Positions 52,801-62,894 are shown, numbered from the stretch's first letter. The stretch: 64,000 nt of DNA from Bolinopsis microptera (GCF_026151205.1 NC_087082.1:12929865-12993864); one strand, 5' to 3'. Notes: generated by a model from the sequence alone, not told the origin. Numbers and translations are program-made.

Positions 52801-55800
52801 TAGAACGCCAGTGTTATTTGTTTTACAACTTGCCGCCAGCCAGTCTGAGGTCTATGCTGATAATACCTTTGCTTCCCTTGCGGGATATATCGGCAAATTA
52901 TCAGCTCTCAGTGTCGGAGACTTTTAGTGGATATAATTCCCGGAAGGTATTATAAAATACAAATATGATGAGTCCATACAAATATGATGAGTGAAACAAA
53001 TATGATGAGTGATACAAATATGATGAGTGATACAAATATGATGAGTGATACAAATATGATGAGTCTGAGGAGAGTAATTTGTCTACTGGACCACTATACG
53101 TTCTGTGCTGTGTACAATGCCATGTGTGAGTCACGTGCATTTATGTGAGGTCTCCTACATCACATAATATAATAATATATAAGACAGTTTATGAGGATAT
53201 TAAATTGGCATATTTATATTAAACATGGCTACTTTGACAGAGAGTGACCTCCGACTGTGCTAGACTTCATCAAGTTATTGGGTGGTCAGTCTCCAGCGAC
53301 CTGAATTATCGATCCAGCTGCTGTGTATTAAGTCATCTTACTCTGGGTAGTGGGTATTTAGGATTGGGTTCGATAATTAAGCGAGCTTAGAATATTAGAA
53401 TATTACGTGTCAGAGCTAAGTGAGCTCTACTAAGTGAGCTCTACTAAGTGAGCTCTACTAAGTGAGCTCTACTAAGTGAGCTCTACTAAGTGAGCTCTAC
53501 TAAGTGAGCTCTACTAAGTGAGCTCTACTAAGTGAGCTCTACTAAGTGAGCTCTACTAAGTGAGCTCTACTAAGTGAGCTCTACTAAGTGAGCTCTACTA
53601 AGTGAGCTCTACTAAGTGAGCTCTACTAAGTGAGCTCTAATAAGTGAGCTCTACTAAGTGAGCTCTACTAAGTGAGCTCTACTAAGTGAGCTCTACTAAG
53701 TGAGCTCTACTAAGTGAGCTCTACTAAGTGAGCTCTACTAAGTGAGTGGTCCGGAAATCTGAAATGAATAAAGTATTGTATGATATTGGGAAATATAATT
53801 AGATTAAGTTAACTTGTAATTTAATAAAATGGACATTTAAGAACACACCTTCACCTTCGTCGAAACATGGAATCTTGGCCTGAATAGAATATCGAAGTTG
53901 AAATTTGACCAATGAAGTTGATTGACTGAAGTCCTTCGAATATGGAGGTTTATGTAATAACCCTAATTATCATTTCGACATTTCCAGTGATAAGGGTAAC
54001 AAAAATATTTGGAATATTTGTTGCTGTTTTGGGGCAAAGTCCTCAGTGTACCTAAAGTTCGGTATCACCAAGTCATTATCTAATTTTCTCGAGCTATCTG
54101 CATGTGTTCATCATAACTGTTAGGAGCTAGCTCAAGTCATTATCTCCTTTCTCCATGACCGAGTAGTCTACTCCTCTAGTCTAGTTCCTGATAACAAACT
54201 GCCAGCTTCCTCCAACCTTGGCGATCCCCCTTGTTCTCCTTGCACAGGTCTCAGTTTTATCCTAGAGCTTGATCTGAAATGTGCCCTGGGACTGTTTCTA
54301 ATACTAGCCCTAGAACCTTCCCTCAAGCTTATCCTGGAGCGAGCCCCGAGACTAGCTCTGGAACTTTCTCTCAAACGAGCTCTTAGGCTGGTCCTGGAAC
54401 TGCTTCTACAGCTTGATTTACTACTTCTAATAGCACTCCTGTTTGGTAAGGGAGATGTGTAATTTGACCTGGAGTGAAGGAACGTGTTCACAATCCAAAC
54501 ACGGAAGCTCTTCTTCCGTGTTAGATAGATTACAAAGTTGGAAGTTCCATTGAGCACTACAAAAAACACGTCCACTAGATTCCACAAATAGAACTGAGTA
54601 AAAGTGTTGGTATCGTAAAACGGCCCTGAGTCAGTTTTGTAGACTCCTATTTCGTAGAGCCATATCATCATGTTGGTAAACATTGGGAGGTTGCAAATGA
54701 GGTAAACTGAGGTCATGATGATGATGGTGATGGTAGCATCGCGTTTGATGTTTATCCTCGTATGTTTGAGAGCAGCAACTGGCATTTTCAGGGACGTATA
54801 AATGAGGTAAATAGAGACCAAACAGCTGACCGTGACAGCAGGAAAGGGTAGCAAGAGAAACAGAGAACCCAACACTTGAACCAGGATGTAAGAAGGCGTG
54901 TAGGAAGGATCGCTAGCATCACTCCAACAGTACATATCCTCCTTAGTGAACACTTCGTGGGTTAACCCTACTAACCCCGGTACTATCTGAACCAGCGATA
55001 TGATAACACCATACCCTGCAACCACCATCAGTACTCTTCGTCTTCTGAGTCTACGTAGAGGGTAGAACAGGCTGTAGGTGCGAGTCAGGCTGAGGATAGC
55101 TACTAGAAACACGGAGAAGTATTGTAACCCGTGAAACACTACACTCCAGAGGGAACAGAGGAGGGGGTGTTGGAAGAGAAGGGGGTGCCGCCCCGCTAAG
55201 TAGGACACCCCCACAAACACACTCAGTGAGATTAGAGCCGTGTCAGTGAGGGCTGTTAGGGTGTAGAGTAGAGTGGGGAGCTCTTTAGGGCGGAGCAGGA
55301 AGTAGAGACTGGAGATGAGGTTACCAGGGCAGCCCACAAGGAAGAAGGTGATGTAGAGTGACCCTAGGATCTGGTCGAGGAGCTGGTTGGGGTGGTTGGG
55401 GACTGTATCGGGTGATGAGGTGTGTGAGAGGGTGCCAGGGTTTGTTAGGGATCCGGAGTCTACGATAGACATTTTCTCTTCTACTGCGAAGATAAATTTA
55501 ATGAGGTCGTACTTCTTAGTAGACAAAATTAAGGATACAAAATCCCGTTTATCTTCAACAAATTTGACAGGTTTTACGGCACTTTATCTGAATAACAAAT
55601 TGTAGTGATTACTTTAATGATGTAGTAATTAGCATAAACGCATAATAATTTTTTATCACGAAGCAAATAAGAACTTTGATTGTAAAATGTAGAGAGGATC
55701 ATTTTCACAATACTAAATCTAGTAAAAACTGACACAGAAAGTGGTAATACATATTTACCTAATCCTTATGAAAAAAGTGTAACAAAGAATAGAGACACTA

Positions 55801-58800
55801 TTTTGGAACCTCGCTCGCGCTGGGTGCAGTTAATATTGCACCACTTTTTTAGCATTTTACTTGATGAGATCACAGCTTACCCTCGAAATTATACGTTATT
55901 TTACTGGGTGATTGTACACGTGCAGAAACAGCTGCTGATTCTTGAAAATTTATCAGATTAGATAATTGGAAACCAGGATTATAGTGATGCCGCGTCACGG
56001 CCACATGATGCCGCGTCACGGCCACATCAAACACCGGCCTCACAGATTCTAGTCTCTAGTATGGAGTATTTTACTGTATAACTACTTGTAAATTATAGAA
56101 TTATATAGAATACAGATGGGATTTATCAAGCTTGAAACTGGTTGGTGATCAAGTGACGATTTACAAGTAGAGATCGATCTTTACTGAAACCCACTGCAAA
56201 ATGTGAGCACTACAAGACTTGACAGTTAAGTAAGTTTAAATCTAACCATCTTTAATTGTTTCAGACTGGACGAAGCAAAAGTAGAGAGAATATCAAGAGT
56301 CCTATGCAGAGCAAGGTTAGTTCAGTCACGTGGTCAGAACAGTAGAGTTAATAGAATTGCTGACAATTTAATCTTTATTTAATTTTGTATGCGTATTTTC
56401 GTCAGAACACCCGTTTGTATTTCTTGAATTCATTAGCAAGTTTATTTGAAGTCATGATTGTTTATGTCTGGATTTAATGACGAAGGTGTTGATTAAACAG
56501 ATTATTTTAAGTATTTAAAGTCTTCAAGTTACTTTAAAGCCATAGCAATCTGAGTTATTTGGAGAAAGCAGCAAAATTTATTGCACAACCTTCATTATGC
56601 CCCTTTTGGATCAAAGGTGCATGACTTGCAATTACATTAAAGTTGAACAACAAATGCAATCTTACAACATGTCTTTTTATAGAATACTGCAGCTGCTATT
56701 CCATAGCTAGAAATTTTGTCAGAGTACCTGAAGTTTTGAGCGATGTAGCGATTATTCCAATTCTAAAGGTAGAGGGCGTATAGTGCGAAATGCTTGCTCA
56801 ATGCTTGAATCGTTTCAAGTCCTTGGCCTGATTTCAAATTTAGAATCTTGTATGCATGATGAATCTTTTCGTACATGCCAAAATGCAATGTTTTGCATTC
56901 AGTTTATTAAAAAAAACGTGAATGTCTGGAAATGGTTTTGCTGCTAGATGAAGAGAATTGATCTAGAGCGTTAAAAGTTTTGCAATCACATTGGAACCAC
57001 CATGTTCACCAATCAACGACCTTGATAAATCTGTCATAATCGTCAAAACAAATTACGACATGCTTGATGATTTAATGAGATCATCTCACCTCTTGACATA
57101 ATGACGACTTATTCGGGCGGATTTTCGTCTTGCTAAAACTCTAGAAAACTATCATCAACTTTGGGTTACAAGAAAACTTGCTAAATATTTAACAAGAAGA
57201 CTCTCCAACTATCATGAGATCTGTAGTTTCCTAACGTATATCTCGCAGAGTCTGGTAATGGAGAGAAACAAGACCGTGTCCCCATCTGCTCTGGTGAAGA
57301 GTAACAGTAGTGGTAACGTACTGACTACTTCTACTCCTGCTAGGACCAACACAAAGAAGAAGGTATACTCATTTGTTATGCTAATTCTTTTATATTAAAA
57401 TGTTATATTGTCTTTTAAATATACTGATGGTACTTGACTTCCTCAACTTTAGTAGGAAGTGAGGATTGCGTGTTCTTGAAAAGGATTGTAATTTGCAGCG
57501 ATCGGTTTTGACCAAATTAACAAATAAAATAATCTGCGGTTACCGACCTTTACAATGTTTTATCATATATAACATATTTACAACATTTAACCCTGTTATG
57601 AGAAGCTGAATAGTGTGTTAAACCCAAGAATTTCAGGCTGTGAAAGCTAAGAGACTGTCCCAAAACGTGTGTATATGTGTGCGAGAAAGAGCGCGTGTTT
57701 TGATTGAGAGTGTTTTGATTGTGCATGGGAACTTTACTTTTGATTTTGATCCCAATTCTTTTTATCTTCAATACTTACAGCAGGCAGCAGCATATTTAAT
57801 CTGGGGTTATGAAATTAGGTCTTCTGTTCTGTCAACTCACGATAGGCTTTGAGCCAACAGCGTCTGGAGCGGAACTGTTATCTTTTATTCTTAGGATCAG
57901 GAATTTTCTTAATGAGTCAACATTCCTCCTTTTCTATTTTCATACTATATACACCATACAGTATACACTATACAGCCTTTATCTCACCTTTAATCTCACC
58001 TTATTATTAAAAGAAAAATAAGTTTCTCGAAAAAGCACCACTTGACTTATAAGCGCCTGTTATTAGTCCTTCCCCCCTTACAGTCACATTTTGTTCCACG
58101 TGACTCACTAAGTACCGATAATAACTATAATTGTACTCATTATTATGACCTCTAGTACACTAATGGGTATTATAGTGTACTAGCCACGATATTATACACC
58201 GTACCAAACAGTAAATGTATTATATGTTTACAGTGTGGGTTTTACCGATATAATACATAATATCTGCGTGTTCAGAGTGTGCTTTTCTACCCTTTGTTTT
58301 TTTATAATTCAAGTAAACAATTGTTCCGTGTGGAGTTTATAGAGCTTGCAACATATTTGCAACATATTTGCAACATATTTGCAACATATTTGCCTGATTT
58401 GAAGACACTGACCTGTTCGCCTGTTCAGTAACGCTAATAGTACATAAAACTAAAAGCCCGATACTCACCACTTATTTATTCTACAATTATATACCAAGTT
58501 ACTTACTCTCTCCTCTCACAGCAGGGACCAATGCAGAGGAAACTTAACGGTGTCAGCACTAAGACTATGACCAACGCTGCCAAGAGGGGGGCGACTAACC
58601 CGCGCAACAAGAACCTTAAGAAGAACGGAAGTGATTCAGTTGATGACGGAGAGGACATTACTCTTCCTGCAGCTTGGGTGAGTATTGGTTGAGGAGAAGG
58701 GGGGCCTTGTGAGCGAAGGTCTGGTTGTAGAATAAGTGGTTGCAGAATAAGTAGGTCAGTGTCAGGGAGTCAGGACCTTATCAAACCACCAACAAATTAT

Positions 58801-58994
58801 GGAACACTGGAAATTTTCCCGATTGTATAACAGTAAGGAATCTTAATGCCATCTTCGTAATTATTGGTTGCATTTGATAGTTAGAACTTAGAACTACAGG
58901 AATATTTACTTCTGGAATGTTTACTGACAGTCAATTATTAAAATTGATAGCTGACACCTGATACCAAATAAAAGTCAGTCATGTTAAAACCAGA

Positions 58995-59038
<44 letters not shown>

Positions 59039-60909
59039 AACTATCATCACAACGCCACGTTAATTCTGTACATAATAGAACTATAATAGAGCAACGGTGT
59101 CGGTATTGAGAACAATAATTTGTTTGTCGTCGTCTCACAATGTCCCTCAACTCTCTACATAAATACTGACTACTTAAATGTAGGAGATAGAATCAGTACA
59201 GTAATTTCATGGCTGGTGATATTAATTTGATGTGGTTCTCATGAGATCGAGAATTGCTAAAATTCTACCTCCATCACAAAATTGCTTGTTGTTTGCCGGC
59301 GTGGAATGGAAGAAGCAGCCAATTTTGCAGATTTGACCATGTTATTATGACTTTACATATTGTGTGAGCACGTTACGCAAATCAGCTAGGTTTAGTCATT
59401 AACAAGCACTCAGCTGCATATTATATGATTGTAATATTACGAGAACACATGATAAATGTTTGTTATCAGCAAACGAGATAAAATATCCTTTTGTAAGTGG
59501 CGGTTTAGCTAGATATTATAAGTATAGTACAATGTACGTTATATACTTACATATTTTTGATAAGTAAAATCTAGATCTGTTATGCATTACATGATTTTGT
59601 CATTTTGAAGTGAGAATAATGGATTTATAACTTATAAAGGGATAATTTCCACTTTGTCACTTATTCCATACTTCTTGCTGTCGATCATTACAGATTCTTG
59701 GGAATTTAATTCACGCCAAGAGCTTTTAATGCTTCAATGGTAATGACACGTCGAGTATTGAAATATGTAATCTCAAATTTCCCAAATTTTCTGGCAACGA
59801 GAACCATTGGATTGCATGTAACTGCTCCACTAGCCATTTACGTCTTTACGTCAAACACAAATCTGACTCTGATTGGCTGTCCAAGATCATGTGACACAGG
59901 ATGATGTTTCTCATTGGTTTGGTTACTTTATGGAGCTGTAGCTAATATGCCACCTGAACAAGGACACTAAGTTTCCAGAATTTGATTTTCTGCTGCCTCC
60001 TTGCCAACAATGGGGTATTTCGTGTTAGCGATGTGAGGAACATGGTTAGGATGACGTGTAATGAAATTTTAGTTGCAAATAATGTGGAAAATTTCCAGAT
60101 AAATTGTAGATAAAATTAATGCCCTTATTGATTAGCAATGAACATTATACACGTACATCCTTTAAAACTTATACAGTTATTGCGTTTTGTTTTTTGGTAG
60201 AACTATAGAAGTTAACGTCACGCTGACTATCTATACAAGAGTTTTTAACAGAATTCTTCACCAGGGCCAGAAACCAGACCTCCACGCCGCGAAAAGAATA
60301 GCAAGTACAGATACTCTGGGATCAGACGCAGCACTCGATCAGGAGTCAAACGACTCCCTTTACGGTAAGTTCTTGTATTTTTAGTTTATTGGATAAAGAC
60401 TATTCTTAAACAAATTGTTGTTCGAAACAAGTATGAAACGCTCCAACCTATGATCTATGGACTATGATCTATAAAGCTTTAAATATAAAGCTTTAAAAAT
60501 GATCAGAATCTTATTTTAATCCGATCTCCATTGCATTTAATGTAACGCGCGTAAAATATTTCCTACTAAAGGATCCTAAATAACATTCAGTGTAACGCGC
60601 GCACGAACGTAACATATTTTTCGGTGGGTTAGAACTTCATTCTAGGCCGGAATTCTCTTATGACAAGCCGAAAAACTGAGAATTTTAAATTCCTGAGCCG
60701 GGTTACTTAACCCCTCAACTATTTGCCAAGTTTGCGTTTGTCGTGATGGAACACTTGTTCGGCTTCAATACATACCAACAATAACATGACAAGGCGTGCT
60801 ACATGCCCTTTACAGAATATATTGGTAACGTCTTCTATTCTTAGGCGACGACTCAGGAAAGCTTTTGGGCGAAGCGTGGGAAATGCACTCCAACATTTCC
60901 GATCAATGA
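34869..60909 (+). CDS. FBXO16: F-box protein, FBXO16-like, 14 exons
   Basis: Exons: 34869-35024, 37148-37249, 42160-42300, 43132-43250, 43364-43433, 43780-43833, 44752-44892, 45129-45244, 45545-45629, 56265-56315, 57249-57362, 58522-58677, 60265-60364, 60845-60909. They sum to 1470 nt (489 aa) with every phase matching. AWTPKK, then LFEERKILIGHWFENWTDTQRRQFL, matches the FBXO16 N-terminus in order. The F-box spans about residues 109-150 (LPQHISLKILGYLDPRTL, then VSWHWKWL), followed by WKPKCLRRGWDYG and YERAVWKRFY. LPPWRSSDNKPKDI matches a conserved C-terminal FBXO16 block. The family supplies substrate recognition for SCF ubiquitin ligases; the substrate is unknown. The tail from residue 300 on is basic and Ser-rich and appears longer than in vertebrates. 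Intron 9 (45630-56264) hosts a retrotransposon and a GPCR on the other strand. Exon 58522 has a tandem CAGCAG acceptor. Confidence 0.88.
38375..39560. repeat. Diverged duplicated segment in FBXO16-like intron 2
   Basis: 38395-38770 and 39045-39545 share ordered blocks: TTATGTTATTACGCACGC, AACTCAACCTACAA, GTCTCAG-AAGG and a shared end AACAAACAAGGAGAGAATT. The second copy contains an 18-bp tandem array (39345-39430, AAAATCTGGAGACAAACA, five copies). Related end sequences near 37650-37740 and 39905-39990 suggest more copies of one repeat family. Confidence 0.65.
40893..40981. repeat. 7-bp tandem array (TTACTAG)
   Basis: About 12 copies of TTACTAG with one ATTTACT variant, in intron 2 of the FBXO16-like gene. 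Confidence 0.92.
46523..50191 (-). CDS. Retrotransposon ORF2: PHD-like fingers, AP endonuclease, reverse transcriptase
   Basis: A 1222-aa protein with an ATG at 50191. Residues 6-60 form a PHD-like C4HC3 finger (CRCRLCSKKC, CSLCNGIFHRKC, WYCLAC). A second Cys/His cluster follows at about 104-140 (CKTC, CWICDAYSHNKC, CKSC). The endonuclease/exonuclease/phosphatase domain spans about 220-455, with SLNIRSL, CFNETN, MYRSPSG, FLGDTNIN, LIDHIF and SLSDH, so all catalytic blocks look intact. The reverse transcriptase spans about 725-1000: NYRPISLLSCFSKIFEK, LLLDFSKAFD, GVPQGSILGP, and the active site FADD (about 912) instead of the more usual YADD. A C-terminal thumb/connection region completes it. 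No internal stop is present. The protein would nick target DNA and prime reverse transcription. Confidence 0.92.
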   Translation of the reverse strand: MCKESCRCRLCSKKCLERKDPLKCSLCNGIFHRKCANLEPNDVNRMKLDNSFINWYCLACTTDIFPFTNTDITTLTNENSCNTYIPCSTETKAKSKVSFARVSCKTCKKLGNKSKMAVCWICDAYSHNKCSAGELGCKSCTRELFPGFEVSPRQLYTVHGNYENSAKFNPYHRNHDSNYIGNTFEENNDLNFNPWDNCSDVLNSCKYYEPRQINTSRPYEFKVQSLNIRSLSKAISNIRDEIEQHLKFDVLCFNETNCTVVSMAFQGKELELEGFHPPFIQAPARDSGKGGGLVTYVNKNLCELSDVTARSELSYRDDPNVGEFQLIEIAQNGHKNVILCNMYRSPSGNVPSYLEKLENTLKDLARHSNKNVLFLGDTNINLLEYGVNDHTTKYVDIFAEYGFAPTISRPTRITCHSATLIDHIFVNQCHAITKSGIRTESLSDHLATFTGILLDTNRIGNKLKNETCESSNRVINEEKIARFEEKIASIDWNFLHNVDGTNTKFEAFHTKYEEVYNECFPVKKKKSNHRKNSKPWILDWLQCACNRKNQLYKSFVKEPTEKNEKTYKHMKKFVEKQVDIAKKKYYASYFKKHASNSKLQWQMINQILNKKSKEKIKISKINYKNRVITDSQDIADSFNDYFTNIAENLKSENNLVRGAGSVGHSLPQSSRCDFDMELEDSSPSEIAEIIHDLKNKSTSDMNIQPLKKVCNVLSPVVNHLISHSLHEGVFPEKLKLAKVIPLHKGGSRSEITNYRPISLLSCFSKIFEKIMHARLVKHLKSRNILYASQFGFRSGHSCEHALLEAQFNIHKALERKQVSALLLLDFSKAFDLVDSEILLHKLEHYGVRGLSLSWFESYLTNRKQYVHVNGCSSEKMGLEHGVPQGSILGPILFIIYINDLANVSDIAHYIFFADDANIIVSADTYTELNMRANRVLNTVQTWVKNNGLKLNIGKTKYMIFTNRLPEDINISIEGQRLVKSEHERFLGVIIDSKLSWSQHIKQLKTKISRNAGVMMKLKSSIPNKAQKMLYNSLIQSHLYYCATVWGTKSLNSIQSLFSAQKKAIRATDSDYHNYFYDKEKRKLPSHTKSIFNKIGILALPNLIAKSCLTLMHKVYMGVAPSSICSIFEKSPLRQTERRNPKYFEIKFNRLRITDYSISNVGPRLYNNTINEINKILPFNVPKLQDKFINSYKDNIVRYLLDKQKLDLENLSWTDKNFVLYNF
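50767..52584 (-). CDS. Retrotransposon ORF1: coiled coil, AlkB-type dioxygenase and SGNH-like domain
   Basis: The ATG at 52584 (ACCATGG context) gives 605 aa; the frame extends upstream without an ATG. Residues about 55-180 are helical and coiled-coil-like, followed by a Pro-rich linker. Residues about 220-383 form an AlkB-family 2OG-Fe(II) dioxygenase: FFGRTEYRYG, then RYENGKSSIPMHSD with iron ligands H305 and D307, SLGATRTIDF, FWEHGI with H363, and GERLSLTFR with 2OG-binding R375 and the second Arg R381. Residues about 411-580 resemble an SGNH/GDSL hydrolase: TDS (Ser419), SAGINDLS (Gly464, Asn466) and NGIHLT (His560), with Asn where the Asp of DxxH usually lies. CR1-type ORF1 proteins are known to carry esterase domains. 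The added AlkB domain suggests repair or demethylation of the element RNA, which is inference. Confidence 0.85.
   Translation of the reverse strand: MVDAALNLLDQPTTHPSHETNPSSDDKGLPGSDPLTTSSKTCLVPPQQDGTYDKTFRTALLSPKTSLELFSTLTEEQLKHESEYHSTICGFTDHTIGVGMLTRDRKAHAYEHLKQHLEQHLTSNVDDISKNLHQFTSVTSLISEKLQEAESHHARIIEQLTESIAAAKQCITDMLAYESAANSRRTPPSTPPPPPAPAQLNTVTLPTIPGAVEPCDINFDHLDLETVCHGVHFTKIGHRQTAFFGRTEYRYGRTVHKPLDIPTNHPLLEIIDSIAHHTEDPTFTTDNITCLLTRYENGKSSIPMHSDNEACIVNPSNIITVSLGATRTIDFRSKIGPLTTQSIHLKHGQTYCMSRSSQDFWEHGIKADPTAQGERLSLTFRRLSAPTTPQHIPPIRQSSRPETDPTPIPTERVLLLTDSIHSTTPVSLFPTHLPCTKETMYKITDLHKFEHLFPHMSYVVISAGINDLSRYNHRSYSLFDVVANDLRTYCERYPNTTFIFNSITLTTYHWLNPEIRRFNESLFILTTKVENLLMFDSHQICFELVRKRCTILDPNGNGIHLTLAAKKGIVSRLLDCIIELARRRPTVIEEVWPLRDEFRSLLPMQ
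52955..53065. repeat. 18-bp tandem array (ATACAAATATGATGAGTG)
   Basis: Five to six copies next to the presumed 5' end of the retrotransposon. The minus-strand Ser-Tyr-His repeat ORF over it is an artefact. Confidence 0.9.
53411..53746. repeat. 14-bp satellite-like array (TGAGCTCTACTAAG), about 24 copies
   Basis: Nearly perfect head-to-tail copies, with one CTAATAAG variant at about 53637. Each unit has a SacI-like GAGCTC core. It lies in FBXO16-like intron 9, between the retrotransposon and the GPCR. There are no spacers, so it is not a CRISPR array. Confidence 0.95.
54168..55472 (-). CDS. Orphan class A-type GPCR, single exon
   Basis: The ATG at 55472 gives 434 aa; an upstream in-frame TTG is not needed. 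Seven hydrophobic segments are visible. TM1 has the GCPGN motif (Asn51). Cys106 before TM3 and the Cys in EDMYCW of extracellular loop 2 can form the usual disulfide. The DRY position at the end of TM3 is TRT (LSLTRTYSLFYP). In place of NPxxY, TM7 has GTSNFVIYLTRK. The roughly 80-residue cytoplasmic tail is built from imperfect Arg/Ser repeats (SSRTSLRARLRESSRASL), a likely kinase target. The tail of N-terminal residues is short and Ser/Pro-rich, as in peptide-type receptors. The ligand is unknown. It lies alone within intron 9 of the FBXO16-like gene on the opposite strand. Confidence 0.85.
   Translation of the reverse strand: MSIVDSGSLTNPGTLSHTSSPDTVPNHPNQLLDQILGSLYITFFLVGCPGNLISSLYFLLRPKELPTLLYTLTALTDTALISLSVFVGVSYLAGRHPLLFQHPLLCSLWSVVFHGLQYFSVFLVAILSLTRTYSLFYPLRRLRRRRVLMVVAGYGVIISLVQIVPGLVGLTHEVFTKEDMYCWSDASDPSYTPSYILVQVLGSLFLLLPFPAVTVSCLVSIYLIYTSLKMPVAALKHTRINIKRDATITIIIMTSVYLICNLPMFTNMMIWLYEIGVYKTDSGPFYDTNTFTQFYLWNLVDVFFVVLNGTSNFVIYLTRKKSFRVWIVNTFLHSRSNYTSPLPNRSAIRSSKSSCRSSSRTSLRARLRESSRASLGARSRISLREGSRASIRNSPRAHFRSSSRIKLRPVQGEQGGSPRLEEAGSLLSGTRLEE
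58348..58393. repeat. 11-bp tandem array (GCAACATATTT)
   Basis: Four copies in intron 11 of the FBXO16-like gene, upstream of exon 58522. Confidence 0.85.
58678..60264. other. FBXO16-like intron 12, mostly featureless
   Basis: Holds the GT microsatellite and otherwise AT-rich sequence with no supported feature. Confidence 0.6.
58992..59035. repeat. (GT)n microsatellite
   Basis: About 20 GT units in intron 12 of the FBXO16-like gene. Confidence 0.95.
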
Positions 60910-62894
60910 CATCCGGAAACCACCTTTACGTCACGTGAACCAACGTGACATTATTTCCCGCTCGACGTCGTGTCATGTGACATGACGTCATTGATTATGC
61001 GTGACTACAGACGAACAACAGATGGGACAGGCAATCATTTTGTACAGTTGTGATTTGGAATCCACAAACTTAGCATGCCAAACTCAAGTCAGACTTTTGA
61101 ATGTGAATGATATAACCAAATTTTATATATTTATTTAGTTTTTAATTTTACGAAATTCGAAATAATGATAACGTCAAAAAGAGAATGCGATGTGACGACA
61201 ATGATGTTCGCAGTGGTGCAGTTTTTGTTTAGGTTTGCAGAATTTTCAGTAAAATTGTCGGTTATTATGAACCGAAGGCTGTGACGCTGATTTAATGCTG
61301 TATTGTGCAGTGACTGCGATTCAGGCAGGATTTCTGAAAGAGTTGACTGGTAATATTTTTGGGACCCGACATTTCAGCCCTGTCATTTTAAACTAGGTTT
61401 GATTTTGGGTTGGTGTCAGGGTTAGAAGGATAGAGTGTAAATTTTGAGTTAAGTTTAAGGTTAAATATCGGTGTATTAAACGTCGTGAGATATGGAATGA
61501 TGAAATGGAGGAGGATACTAAAATGTCGTATTTTCTAATCCTCAAAGACGCTCGTTTACCTTATAATAGCTCATAAATTTAAGTTTATAGATTAACTTAT
61601 TACTTTAAAATTATATACCTGAGAAAGTTTTAAAATATTTATCTGTAACCTAGCATATTTACACGATATTTGAAACGATTACAATTTCTCTTTAGATTTC
61701 GGCGTCAAAATGTTCAGCATCTATAACATTGGCGATCCAACAAGGATTATATAACATTTGGAAATTCACATTTTGATTAGGGTTTAGCTGTTACTTGTTT
61801 GTACATAATAACTATTTTGAGTTTGTAATGTATGATGATTTGCGTGCCATGGATATTGATTGTGAAACATGATGAACGGTTTGAGCGACTCTTAATTTTG
61901 TGCAGACAAAAAGTGTTCTTTAACGAGAATAATAAGACCACTATAATAGCTTGCAGAAAAATTAGAATTGTATCAAATATTTACATTTTCATGCATTTGT
62001 TAAATAAAGACGATTTATTTTATGACAAAAAATGAAGTATAAATTGTTATCTATCTGATTAAAAAATTTTGATTCAGTTAAATAGAAAAATCGCCAGCCT
62101 CGGTTATATTCTCAATTATCTACTAGTACTAATACCTTAATTGAAGTGAATTCAATTGCAGTCACGGTACCATTGGTCTAGAATAATTTGCCTAACCAGT
62201 ATCTTTCGGTTTAAGTGCATCAATCACTATCATAAATTTAAGATAAATCTATGATACATCTAAGATGAGTTTAGCATAAATCTAGCATAAATACAGTATA
62301 AATCTAGCGTAAATTAGCCTTAAGCTAATGTAGCGTATATCACTATTCTAGAATCTGGAAAGTTAAAACAAGTTGCCAACGATTTGGGTTATCTTGTTCA
62401 AAAGTTCAAAGGAATTCGTTTGTTTGGACACGTGACACATCTGGAACAATCGGATTGCAAGCTCAATTGTCACAGCCACTCAACTATTCTGCTACAATTG
62501 TTGCCACGTGTCAAAGCTGAATTTAACCATCTCGTCCATAAAAGAAATTTGCAAGCCGATAAAATGTTTTCGTAAGCAATTGTTTCCGTAAGCAATTGTT
62601 TCCGTAAGCAAGTGATCAACAAGCCGATTTTGGCATCCATGCCAAACTTTAATTTTAACAGTTTAGAACACCGCCTTTTCAAACAGAAGTTTGCATGAAG
62701 GAAAACTTGGGACAATAGAACAGCGCGGAACAGTTTCATCAAACACGTATCTGTGAGTGTGGGGGAGGGGTACAGTGTACACTGTGGAGGAGGCGTACAC
62801 TGTACGCTCTTAATCTAACGATTATATCATCTCACATCGTTACTACAAATTAAAGTTAACTTTACAGTTCTAAAACGAACATATACAAGAGTCG
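60910..62894. other. 3' regions of convergent genes
   Basis: Contains the 3' UTR of the FBXO16-like gene on the left and of the small gene on the right. A candidate AATAAA lies at about 62003 on the plus strand. No gene was seen; ORFs at 61832-62035 and 62384-62742 lack support. Confidence 0.5.
62572..62615. repeat. 16-bp tandem repeat (CGTAAGCAATTGTTTC)
   Basis: Almost three copies between the convergent FBXO16-like gene and the small 3-exon gene. Confidence 0.85.

Larger units (their letters stand above)
46100..52900 (-). mobile_element. Two-ORF non-LTR retrotransposon (CR1/Jockey-like) with AlkB-SGNH ORF1
   Basis: ORF1 (50767-52584) and ORF2 (46523-50191) lie in order on the minus strand with a 575-nt non-coding spacer. 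Both are open, which suggests a recent insertion. The 3' side (46100-46520) is AT-rich and ends near short TTA/TAA runs around 46110-46135. The 5' UTR extends beyond 52584 to roughly 52.7-52.9 kb. I could not fix the exact ends or find a target-site duplication. The element sits in intron 9 of the FBXO16-like gene, antisense to it. Clade assignment from the reverse transcriptase is tentative. Confidence 0.85.

Noticed and set aside
53411-53746. Possible CRISPR-like array
   Set aside because: Units are contiguous with no spacers, and the window is animal DNA.
61832-62742. Short ORFs between the convergent genes
   Set aside because: No splice or family support; they probably lie in 3' UTR or intergenic sequence.
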